This document shows, one piece after another, positions 53,309 to 61,349 of a stretch of 64,000 bases of DNA; positions within the stretch are counted from its first letter, which is position 1; every line of letters begins with the position of its first letter. The translations under genes and the position numbers were made by a program. The notes under the pieces were generated by a model, which saw only the letters and a list, made by a program, of their open reading frames with translations, was not told where the DNA came from and made no database searches. Source of the DNA: Bacilli bacterium (GTDB lineage Bacteria > Bacillota_I > Bacilli_A > RFN20 > UBA1709); contig JAFTIF010000003.1 in assembly GCA_017457045.1 (NCBI GenBank), forward strand, positions 367,650 to 431,649. Reading direction: 5' to 3'.

Positions 53309-55224
53309 TCTTCAATTAAAGCAAAATCATCAATATTTAATACACTATTAGATTTATAAATAACATTACCATCAACTCTTAATCCATCTTTCCAAGAAAC
53401 AATTAAGCGAAGATGTTTTTTAGCATTTATATCAATTAATAACCCGTATTCTGTTTTAAATAATCTAATATTTGTGTTTTTATCGTAATATTTAGCTTTT
53501 ACATCTAATAAAGTTGAAAGCATTTCTTTAACATATAAATTTTGTTTTTGTTTTTCAAAATCAATACCATTTATCTGAATCCCCTTATTATAAGAGTTTT
53601 CTTCGCCATTCTTAGAACATAATAATTCTTGTCCAGCGTGAATAAACGATACACCTTTTGATAATGCAACTAACGCAAGACCTAATGCAGCTTTTTTAGA
53701 ATCCTGTTTTACATAGTCATATGCTGCATATCCATCATGGCATTCAATGTAATTTAAACTTTGCATATGATTTATAAAATCATTACCATGATTTCCATTT
53801 AGAACATCTTGAGCAAATCCTAATTTATATTCATTATGGAAAAGTAATCCGACATTTTTTAAATCGAATGGAGAACCTAATATATTATCTCTGAAATAAT
53901 CATTAAATCCACCTATATTTTCGTTTCTTTTTAAGTTTTTAAAGTCTGCGACTAAATTATGATTTGTCATAATCCAAGCTTCACCATAAATCATTGGGTC
54001 TTGATGGACCTTTTTAACATTTTCATAGATTTTTCCAATACATTCAAAGTTAAGTAACCCCATCAAATCAAATCTAATTCCATCAACATGATATTCATTA
54101 AATAAATGCATACATGAATCATACATAAGTCTAGTAAACATTTTTCGTTCAAAGTCTGTATCATTTCTACATCCTGAACATGATGTTTCTTTTAAACCAT
54201 CAAATCTAAAATAATAATAAGGAACTAATAGGTTTAAATCATGTTTTTTTGTATCATAAACATGGTTAAATACAGTATCAATATTTACACCTAATCCTCT
54301 TTTATGAGCTTCATTAATTAATGTCTTTAACTCTTTTACTCTTAAATAAGGATCAGAAGGGTTTTTAGAATAACTTCCTTCTAATGCAAAATATGAAATA
54401 GGATCATATCCCCAGTTATATGTAGATAAATCTTCATCACTTACTGAGCCAAAATCATTAACCGGTAAAAGTTGAATGTGACTTACATTTAAACTTTTAA
54501 TATAATCTAAAATTGTTTCATATCCATATACAGGTTCAAGAGGCCCTAGATATAAACTATTATTTTTATTACAATAAGCACTTATATCTTTAATGCTCAT
54601 TTCATAGATTGATTTAGATTCTTTTATTTTATAATCACACCAATCTATTTTAATCTTTTCATCATTGCAGACTACTGATTTATGAGACTGTAAAGAAGTA
54701 AGTTTTGCATATGGATCAAGTGCTTCAACATAATATCCATTTACTTTAACTAAATATGAATATTCTCTTCCATCTAAGTTTTTATGAATTGTTTTTTCAT
54801 ATACACCTTTTTCTTTTCTTGTCATTGAATATAAATTATTATCAATTTTTACATATGCTTCTGTTGCAAATGGAGACCAAACTCTAAAGATAGTATACTT
54901 TTCAAAGTAAAAACTTCCTAATGGTTCTTCAGTATAAAATTCTTCATCGAATCTATCTGTTTTAGTAATTAAACGATACTTAACATCTTCTCTATAACCA
55001 TTCTTCTCTAATAATTTATAATCTTCTCCTACTGTAATTTTAAAATCTAATACAGCTTTATAATAAATCCATTCTTCATCTTCACCAACTACAATTGCAT
55101 TAATAGGCATCAAGATTCCTTTATGAATTAATTTAAAATCTGATACTTTGCCGTTGTAATAAGATTTATGATATGAAAAATGTATTAAGTTATAGTCATC
55201 AAAATATGCTTTACATGTCTTCAT
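53305..55224 (-). CDS. pulA: Type I pullulanase
   Basis: 639 aa, cytoplasmic (no signal peptide). Debranching enzyme that cuts alpha-1,6 links. N-terminal beta domains and a CBM48 (FRVWSPFATEAYVKI), then a GH13_14 barrel with the pullulanase signature YNWGYDP, region I NIDTVFNHVYDT, region II GIRFDLMGLL, region III MIYGEAWI and region IV YIECHDGYAAYDY. Together with GlgP it would allow full breakdown of branched glucan. Confidence 0.94.
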   Translation of the reverse strand: MKTCKAYFDDYNLIHFSYHKSYYNGKVSDFKLIHKGILMPINAIVVGEDEEWIYYKAVLDFKITVGEDYKLLEKNGYREDVKYRLITKTDRFDEEFYTEEPLGSFYFEKYTIFRVWSPFATEAYVKIDNNLYSMTRKEKGVYEKTIHKNLDGREYSYLVKVNGYYVEALDPYAKLTSLQSHKSVVCNDEKIKIDWCDYKIKESKSIYEMSIKDISAYCNKNNSLYLGPLEPVYGYETILDYIKSLNVSHIQLLPVNDFGSVSDEDLSTYNWGYDPISYFALEGSYSKNPSDPYLRVKELKTLINEAHKRGLGVNIDTVFNHVYDTKKHDLNLLVPYYYFRFDGLKETSCSGCRNDTDFERKMFTRLMYDSCMHLFNEYHVDGIRFDLMGLLNFECIGKIYENVKKVHQDPMIYGEAWIMTNHNLVADFKNLKRNENIGGFNDYFRDNILGSPFDLKNVGLLFHNEYKLGFAQDVLNGNHGNDFINHMQSLNYIECHDGYAAYDYVKQDSKKAALGLALVALSKGVSFIHAGQELLCSKNGEENSYNKGIQINGIDFEKQKQNLYVKEMLSTLLDVKAKYYDKNTNIRLFKTEYGLLIDINAKKHLRLIVSWKDGLRVDGNVIYKSNSVLNIDDFALIED

Positions 55225-55280
55225 AATAAATCACCGAATATATTATATCTTATTTTATATAATGTTTACTAGATAAAAAG

Positions 55281-55310
55281 TAAAAAAAACACACCATAAG
55301 GTGTGTTTAA
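55281..55310 (-). terminator. Intrinsic terminator of the infC-rpmI-rplT operon
   Basis: Stem AAACACACC / GGTGTGTTT (55287-55295 and 55300-55308) followed by U run on the minus strand, ten bases after rplT. Confidence 0.85.
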
Positions 55311-55319
55311 TTTTTAAAA

Positions 55320-55679
55320 CTATTTTACTAAAGCGTTTTTAGCTGTTTCAACTAAGCTAGCAAATGCTGGTGCATCATGGATAGCTAATTCTGATAACAT
55401 TTTTCTGTTAATGTTGATATTAGCTAATTTTAATCCGTGCATTAATTTGCTGTATGAAATACCATTTAATTTAGCAGCTGCTGAGATTCTTGTGATCCAT
55501 AATTTTCTGAAATCACGTTTTTTGTTTCTTCTATCTCTATAAGCATATGCCCATGAACGCATAACTTGTTCATTAGCTGTTTTGTATAAACGGTGTTTTG
55601 AACCAAAATAACCTTTAGCTAATTTTAAGATTTTATTACGATATCTACGTGTTGCAAATCCGCGTGTTACTCTTGCCAT
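55320..55679 (-). CDS. rplT: 50S ribosomal protein L20
   Basis: 119 aa. [33 protein letters not shown] is the long basic N-terminal arm; the globular end has [29 protein letters not shown]20 binds 23S rRNA early in assembly and represses its own operon through the leader RNA. Lies 18 bp after rpmI. Confidence 0.98.
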   Translation of the reverse strand: MARVTRGFATRRYRNKILKLAKGYFGSKHRLYKTANEQVMRSWAYAYRDRRNKKRDFRKLWITRISAAAKLNGISYSKLMHGLKLANININRKMLSELAIHDAPAFASLVETAKNALVK

Positions 55680-55697
55680 CTTACATTACCTCCCAAA

Positions 55698-55898
55698 TTA
55701 AAGTTGTCCTGGGAAACAGTTCTTTAATCTAGTTTGATCTGTTTCGTGTACGCTTGTATTTTTTCTTAAGTGTCTTCTTTGTTTCTTTGTTTTACCCCAA
55801 GCATCGTGTTGTCTATATGCTTGCTTTCTCATCATTTTACCGCTAGCTGTAATTTTGAAACGTTTTGCTGCAGCTTTTTTTGTTTTCATCTTTGGCAT
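55698..55898 (-). CDS. rpmI: 50S ribosomal protein L35
   Basis: 66 aa, strongly basic: MPKMKTKKAAAKRFKIT start and LRKNTSVHETDQTRLKNCFPGQL end are typical. Cotranscribed between infC and rplT with AGGAGG upstream. Confidence 0.98.
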   Translation of the reverse strand: MPKMKTKKAAAKRFKITASGKMMRKQAYRQHDAWGKTKKQRRHLRKNTSVHETDQTRLKNCFPGQL

Positions 55899-55921
55899 GA
55901 ATGTTTCCTCCTATGTTTTTA

Positions 55922-56479
55922 CTATTTTTCTTTCTTTGGAACTAGAATTGTAAATAAGTTACGTCCTTCTAGAACAGCTTTCTTTTCAGTAGTTCCTTTT
56001 TCGCACATTTCAATGAATTTATTTAATGTTTCCTCACCTAAATCAACGTGAGCCATTTGTCTACCTCTGAAGCGAACTGTTACTTTAACTTTGTTACCTT
56101 CCTCTAACCATTTATTTGCAGCTTTAGCTTTTGTTTCTAAGTCGTGCAAATCAATTTGAGGAGTAAGTCTTGCTTCCTTCACTTCAACAACTTTTTGATT
56201 TTTCTTAATTTCTTTTGCTTTCTTTTGTTTTTCAAAGCGATATTTTCCATAGTTTAAAATTTTACAAACTGGTGGCTTAGCCATTGGTGCAACACATAAT
56301 AAGTCTAAATTAGCTTCTTCTGCAGCACGTAATGCGTCATATCTTTTCATGACACCTAATTGGTTACCATTTTGGTCAATTACTAAAACTTCTGGAAATC
56401 TAATCAAATTGTTTACTAGATCTTCATTTTCCTTCACTGGTTTTTGGTTGTAAGGATTACCATAATTTGCTGTTACTAT
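55922..56479 (-). CDS. infC: Translation initiation factor IF-3
   Basis: 185 aa if read from ATA at 56479-56477, which has GGAGGTG nine bases upstream; a GTG at 56437 also opens the frame but has no ribosome site. IF-3 genes often use ATT/ATA-type starts for autoregulation. N-domain VLVIDQNGNQLGVMKRYDAL and LLCVAPMAKPPVCKILNYGKYRFEKQKK, then C-domain VKVTVRFRGRQMAH and ending VPKK. First gene of the infC-rpmI-rplT operon. Confidence 0.95.
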   Translation of the reverse strand: MVTANYGNPYNQKPVKENEDLVNNLIRFPEVLVIDQNGNQLGVMKRYDALRAAEEANLDLLCVAPMAKPPVCKILNYGKYRFEKQKKAKEIKKNQKVVEVKEARLTPQIDLHDLETKAKAANKWLEEGNKVKVTVRFRGRQMAHVDLGEETLNKFIEMCEKGTTEKKAVLEGRNLFTILVPKKEK

Positions 56480-56511
56480 AAGAACACACCTCCAAATTTA
56501 GTTCATTATAC

Positions 56512-56640
56512 AAAAACGAGTGCGTATACGCACCCAAGGAATAACATACTTATCTTCTAAGCGTTATGACCTTGATACCCAAAGCTATTCGCAATCGGGT
56601 GAGAAGCGGGTGCCTCTTCTTTTCACAACTTCGTTTTGCT
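56512..56640 (-). promoter_or_regulatory. L20 leader RNA (infC-rpmI-rplT autoregulation)
   Basis: On the minus strand the leader has the GAGGCACCCGCTTCTCACC block typical of Firmicute infC/L20 leaders, then a long-range structured region. It ends in a terminator hairpin with stem GTGCGTATACGCAC (56533-56520) and a U5 run. L20 binding would favour the terminator. Together with the promoters it fills the ~350-bp gap between infC and the next gene. Confidence 0.85.
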
Positions 56641-56645
56641 TATAT

Positions 56646-56674
56646 AATATAACAAAACTAACAAGTTATGTCAA
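56646..56674 (-). promoter_or_regulatory. infC operon promoter
   Basis: Perfect -35 TTGACA (56674-56669), 17-bp spacer, -10 TATATT (56651-56646) on the minus strand; starts RNA right at the L20 leader. Confidence 0.85.
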
Positions 56675-56832
56675 TAAAAAACATATATTTTTCTAAACTT
56701 TTTTTAGTTTTAATAAGCATCCTCTCTAATTAACATTATATAAAATATAAAATTATAAAATTCATTATTTTTAAATACTAAAATTATAGTAAAACATTGT
56801 CAAAATATGTTAAAATAAAAAAGGTGATTAAA

Positions 56833-57936
56833 ATGAGTAAGAAAAATAGTAATATTACATTTATTGCAATGGCATTTGTAATGATTGTCTTTATGTCAGT
56901 TGCAGCAAGATTAATGAAAATTCCTGATATAATTACACAAGTCGCGACAATACTTGGTACATTCATCGGTACATTCTTAGTCTTCTCTTTAACTTATGAT
57001 TTAGGTAAATATATCTTTGCAAAAGCTGCAGGATTTAGATTTATTAGTTATAGAGTTTTAACTAGTATAAGAGCTAAAGATGCTGAAGGAAAAGTAAAAG
57101 GTTTTTATCATAAGTCTTTATTTAAAACTATCGAATTATTTATGTACAAAGATACAAATAAGGATAGAAAAAGCGCAGTAATTTATTGTATAGGTGGATC
57201 AATTTTTAATACAATAATTGCACTTGCACTTATTATTGTTGGATTAGTAATGCAAGATGGAGATAACATTCGTTCTATTTTATTTATCTCCGGTATTACA
57301 GGATTCTTCTGCATCGCAATGAATTTAGTTCCAATGAATTCAAGTACTTCAAATGATGGAAGTTATTTACAAGCAATTAAATCAAGTGATGAATCTTTAG
57401 AATTATTCTACACTAACCTTGAATATCTAAATCATATCTGCAAATATAAACCTACTGAATTTGATTTTTCAAGATTCAATATTAAAGAAGAATTTAATCC
57501 TGTAAATCCTACACATGCAAATGCATTTATCAATAAAGTTAAATATCAAATCTTTGTTCACGACTTTGCTGAAGCACAAAGACTTATTAATTCTCAAGAC
57601 GCTAATATTTCTTTATTTGTTGAAGATATTATGTATGATTTAAAATTAAAAGCAATCTTCTTAAAAACAATGTTAAATAACGATGAAGAAGCATTAATTG
57701 ATAGAGACAACTTAAGTGGTGATTCAAAAGATGCTTCTAAAGCAAAAAGTATTGATAGATCAATCGAAAACTATGCATTCTATAAATTCTCTAGCATGGA
57801 TGAATATGCATCTGAAGAAGCATACGATCAAGCAATTAGATTAATGGAAAAATCTCCATATCAAGGACTAGTAAAAGAACAAAGAGAATTATTAGACTTC
57901 TTAAAAATGTATAGATTTACAAAACCTATGAATTAA
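56833..57936 (+). CDS. Degenerate site-2-protease (M50) family membrane protein
   Basis: 367 aa from the ATG at 56833 after AGGTGAT. Membrane helices near the N-terminus (about 8-28, 33-55) and at 115-165, then a ~200-residue cytoplasmic helical tail. The segment TYDLGKYIFAKAAGFRFISYRV aligns well with the M50 block HELGH-x3-AK-x2-GF, but H, E and H have become Y55, D56 and K59. The later NLVPMNSSTSNDGS (164-177) matches the second motif, N-L-x-P...DG, and its Asp remains. Zinc binding is therefore unlikely. Probable pseudoprotease; partner unknown. Confidence 0.7.
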   Translation: MSKKNSNITFIAMAFVMIVFMSVAARLMKIPDIITQVATILGTFIGTFLVFSLTYDLGKYIFAKAAGFRFISYRVLTSIRAKDAEGKVKGFYHKSLFKTIELFMYKDTNKDRKSAVIYCIGGSIFNTIIALALIIVGLVMQDGDNIRSILFISGITGFFCIAMNLVPMNSSTSNDGSYLQAIKSSDESLELFYTNLEYLNHICKYKPTEFDFSRFNIKEEFNPVNPTHANAFINKVKYQIFVHDFAEAQRLINSQDANISLFVEDIMYDLKLKAIFLKTMLNNDEEALIDRDNLSGDSKDASKAKSIDRSIENYAFYKFSSMDEYASEEAYDQAIRLMEKSPYQGLVKEQRELLDFLKMYRFTKPMN

Positions 57937-57967
57937 AAATAGATAAGCAAATTGCTTATCTATTTTT
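57936..57967. terminator. Bidirectional terminator between the M50-like gene and recD2
   Basis: Near-perfect palindrome AGATAAGCAAATTGCTTATCT (57941-57961), with A run before and T run after. It serves both convergent genes. Confidence 0.85.
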
Positions 57968-60119
57968 TTAATGCATTTATTAATCTTTCTTGTAACGAGG
58001 TTTTACGATACTTTTGTTCTATCGTAGCAATTCCTCTTCTAAACATATTCACACTACCTAACAAAGTTAGGTTTTCTTTTGCTCTACTTATGCCTGTATA
58101 AATAAGTTTTCTTCTTAACATAACAGAATACTCTTGAAGAATAGGCATAATTACATATTTGTATTCACTACCTTGCGACTTATGAACAGAAATACAATAT
58201 GCATGAGTGATATTTGCAAAATATTCAGGAGTATAAGTAACAAAATTTCCATCAAAATCGATAATAAGTTTTAATTTATTATCTTCATCATTAATTTCAA
58301 CTAAAGTTCCTATATCTCCATTATACACATCATCGTCAGGTTGATTCTTTAATTGAAGAATCTTATCTCCTTCACGATATGTAGTTCTTCCAATTGCAAC
58401 TTCCTTTTTAAATATATCTGCAGGATTGAAAAATTCTCTTAAATGATCATTAAGATTTGTAATACCCGCTACTCCATCATACATCGGAGCTAAAACTTGA
58501 ATATCTTGTTGAGATAAACCTTGATCAATAGCATACTCCACTAATTTTAAAACTAAATCTTTCACTTCTACATTACGACATTCTAAGAATTCAACATCGT
58601 CTTTATGTATATTCTCTGGATTAAAATTACCATTTCTAACATCATAACACAAAGGAATAATTCCTGAATTAGCACTTTGACGATGTATTTTTTCTAGCAT
58701 TACTGTTGGAATCAAACCAAGTTCTAATAGATCTCTTAAAACATCTCCTGGAGACACTGGAGGCAATTGCTTATCATCACCAATTAATAATATTTTATTA
58801 AATGGTCCAATTGCTCTTAATAAACTATAAAATAACTGACAATCAACCATTGAAAATTCATCAATAATAATGAAATCACCTAATACAGGATCATCTTCAT
58901 TTTTAGAGAATTTGTTTGTATCTAAATCCCATTTAAGTAAGCGATGAATTGTTGTAGCTTCTTTTCCTGTTATGTAATTCATTCTTTTACTTGCTCTTCC
59001 TGTAGGAGCACACAATTTAATTTGATTGCTTGGAAATAATCTTTCATAAACTTTAATAATTGCATGAACCACGGTTGTCTTACCAGTACCAGGACCTCCA
59101 GTTATTATAGAGACCCCATTATTAATACACATAATAATAGCTTCTACTTGCTCATCTGAATAATTAATACCTAATTCTTCCTCAACAATTCTAATTTCTC
59201 TTAGAATCAAATCCTCAGGAATTTTCGATACTTTTTCAATTAAGTAAGATCTTAAATGCTTTGCAATCCCATTCTCAGCATCATATAAACTTGCAGGAAA
59301 AATATTACCTGATTCATCAATTAGATCTCTATCTCTAATAGCATTAGCAAAGTTCTCCTCGAAAGATTGAACACTCATGTCAGGAAGATATTTTTTAGCT
59401 AAACGAAATATTTCTTCCTTTGATGTATAAGTATCTTGTGTTCTATAGCATAGTTCTTTACAAACATAAGCAATAAGTGAAGCAATTCGTCTAGAGTCCA
59501 TTTCATCAAATCCTAAACTTAATGCAACTCTATCTGCAGTTTTAAATCCAATTCCATCTATATCTCTTACTAAAATATATGGATTATTCATTACCAATGG
59601 GATTAATTTATCACCATAAACAGCATCCATCTTAATCAAATATTTTGCAGGAATACCATGTCCAACAAATAGTTTAATAGCTTCTTCTAAATGATTAGAT
59701 TTATTTATTCCATTGATGATAGATTTCTTTAAGTTATCTTTAATATTAATATCATCTAATAAAGAAGGATCATCTTTAATTAAGGATAAACAATTTTCTC
59801 CTAGTTCATCAACTATTTTTTCTGCAGTTTTACTTCCTACTCCAGCAAATAAGGAACTAGACAAAAATCTAATAATTGCTTCTTTTGATGTAGGTAAAAG
59901 CTTTTCAAAATATTCAACTTTAAATTGTCTTCCATATCTAGGATGATCTACATATTCACCAAAAAAACGACAAAGCTCTTGTTTGCCTGGTGGGTCAAAA
60001 TACCCTGTTATAACAATTTTTTCATCTTTTTTTTGATCTAATTTAAGTCTTGCAATAGTATATTTAGTTGTTTCTTTAAAAAACACAACACTTTGAACAT
60101 ATCCTGTTACTTGTTCCAT
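57960..60119 (-). CDS. recD2: ATP-dependent DNA helicase RecD2
   Basis: 719 aa SF1B 5'-3' helicase of the RecD2 type (RecD without RecBC). An N-terminal OB-like part, a helix-hairpin-helix region (GVGSKTAEKIVDELG and DGIGFKTADRVA), then helicase motifs: Walker A ITGGPGTGKTTVV, Walker B IIDEFSMVD, GDDKQLPPVSPGDVL, and HKSQGSEYKYVIMP near the end. Downstream of mnmA by 17 bp, the same order as in Bacillus. Confidence 0.95.
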   Translation of the reverse strand: MEQVTGYVQSVVFFKETTKYTIARLKLDQKKDEKIVITGYFDPPGKQELCRFFGEYVDHPRYGRQFKVEYFEKLLPTSKEAIIRFLSSSLFAGVGSKTAEKIVDELGENCLSLIKDDPSLLDDINIKDNLKKSIINGINKSNHLEEAIKLFVGHGIPAKYLIKMDAVYGDKLIPLVMNNPYILVRDIDGIGFKTADRVALSLGFDEMDSRRIASLIAYVCKELCYRTQDTYTSKEEIFRLAKKYLPDMSVQSFEENFANAIRDRDLIDESGNIFPASLYDAENGIAKHLRSYLIEKVSKIPEDLILREIRIVEEELGINYSDEQVEAIIMCINNGVSIITGGPGTGKTTVVHAIIKVYERLFPSNQIKLCAPTGRASKRMNYITGKEATTIHRLLKWDLDTNKFSKNEDDPVLGDFIIIDEFSMVDCQLFYSLLRAIGPFNKILLIGDDKQLPPVSPGDVLRDLLELGLIPTVMLEKIHRQSANSGIIPLCYDVRNGNFNPENIHKDDVEFLECRNVEVKDLVLKLVEYAIDQGLSQQDIQVLAPMYDGVAGITNLNDHLREFFNPADIFKKEVAIGRTTYREGDKILQLKNQPDDDVYNGDIGTLVEINDEDNKLKLIIDFDGNFVTYTPEYFANITHAYCISVHKSQGSEYKYVIMPILQEYSVMLRRKLIYTGISRAKENLTLLGSVNMFRRGIATIEQKYRKTSLQERLINALKK

Positions 60120-60136
60120 ATACTATCGCCACCTTT

Positions 60137-61234
60137 CTATAATACTTCTTCGATTGTTCCTCCGCCTAAGCAAATATCATTATCATAAAATACAGCCATT
60201 TGTCCTGGAGTAATTGCTCTTACTTTATCAAAGCATTTCACTTCAATAACATCTTCATCTATAAATCTAATTAATACATCGACATCTGGTTGTCTATATC
60301 TAAATTTCGCACCTAAACGAGTCCAGTTAGTAGGCTTTTCTTTTCCTAGCCAGTTAACTTCTTTAACAATTACTCGATCATGGTATAACCATTCACTTTC
60401 ATCACCTTGAACAACATATAATTCTTTCTTTTCAATATCTTTTCCTACAACAAACCAACTTCCAGTAGCATGGTTTTGAATACCACCGATACCCAAGCCT
60501 TTTCTTTGTCCTAAAGTATAATACATTACACCTATATGTTCACCAACTACGTCACCATTGTTTTTATCAATAATTTTGCCAGGTTGAGCTGGAATATAAT
60601 TTTGTAGGAATTTTCTAAAATCTCTTTCACCAATAAAGCAGATTCCTGTTGAATCTTTTTTAGTAGCAACTTCTAAATCTAATTCTTTAGCAATTTTTCT
60701 AACTTCAGATTTTTCTAAATCTCCTATTGGAAACATAGTTTTATCTAATTGTTTTTGATTTAATAAACATAGGAAATAAGTTTGATCCTTATTGTTATCT
60801 AAGCCTTTTTTCATTAAACCATTTTCCATTCTTGCATAATGTCCTGTAGCAATATATTCTGCGCCATGAGACATAGCAAACTTCATAAATGCATCAAATT
60901 TAATATACTTATTACATAAAACATCAGGATTTGGTGTTCTGCCCTTCTTATATTCATCAATAAAGTATGTAAAAACATAATCCCAATATTCTTTAATAAA
61001 ATCTACTCTTAATAAAGGAATTCCTAGTTTATCAGCTACTTTTTTTGCATCTAAGTAATCAACTTCTTGAGGACAGATATCTCCATCCCATTTATTTCCT
61101 AAAATATCATTATTTGCTAATGAATCCCAGTTACGCATAAAAGCACCAATTACTTCATGACCTTGTTTTTTTAATAAATATGCAGCAACAGCACTATCTA
61201 CACCACCACTTAAACCTACAATTACCTTTGCCAT
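60137..61234 (-). CDS. mnmA: tRNA-specific 2-thiouridylase MnmA
   Basis: 365 aa from the ATG at 61232-61234 after GGAAG. Thiolates U34 of tRNA for Lys, Glu and Gln. PP-loop ATPase motif SGGVDSAVAAY at the start; catalytic Cys pair in NPDVLCNKYIKF and STGICFIGE; C-terminal beta-barrel with the MYYTLGQRKGLGIGG block. Complete and normal length. Confidence 0.97.
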   Translation of the reverse strand: MAKVIVGLSGGVDSAVAAYLLKKQGHEVIGAFMRNWDSLANNDILGNKWDGDICPQEVDYLDAKKVADKLGIPLLRVDFIKEYWDYVFTYFIDEYKKGRTPNPDVLCNKYIKFDAFMKFAMSHGAEYIATGHYARMENGLMKKGLDNNKDQTYFLCLLNQKQLDKTMFPIGDLEKSEVRKIAKELDLEVATKKDSTGICFIGERDFRKFLQNYIPAQPGKIIDKNNGDVVGEHIGVMYYTLGQRKGLGIGGIQNHATGSWFVVGKDIEKKELYVVQGDESEWLYHDRVIVKEVNWLGKEKPTNWTRLGAKFRYRQPDVDVLIRFIDEDVIEVKCFDKVRAITPGQMAVFYDNDICLGGGTIEEVL

Positions 61235-61284
61235 AATAAACACTTCCTTTAACTTATATATTATAACATATCTAAATGATATTT

Positions 61285-61318
61285 ACACAAAAAAAGAGAA
61301 ACGATTTCTCGTTTCTCT
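61285..61318 (-). terminator. Intrinsic terminator after the 800-aa lipoprotein gene
   Basis: Ten-bp stem AGAGAAACGA / TCGTTTCTCT (61295-61304 and 61309-61318) and a U7 tail on the minus strand. Confidence 0.85.
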
Positions 61319-61349
61319 AATTATCAGTTATAAACTATTTATTAAGAAA

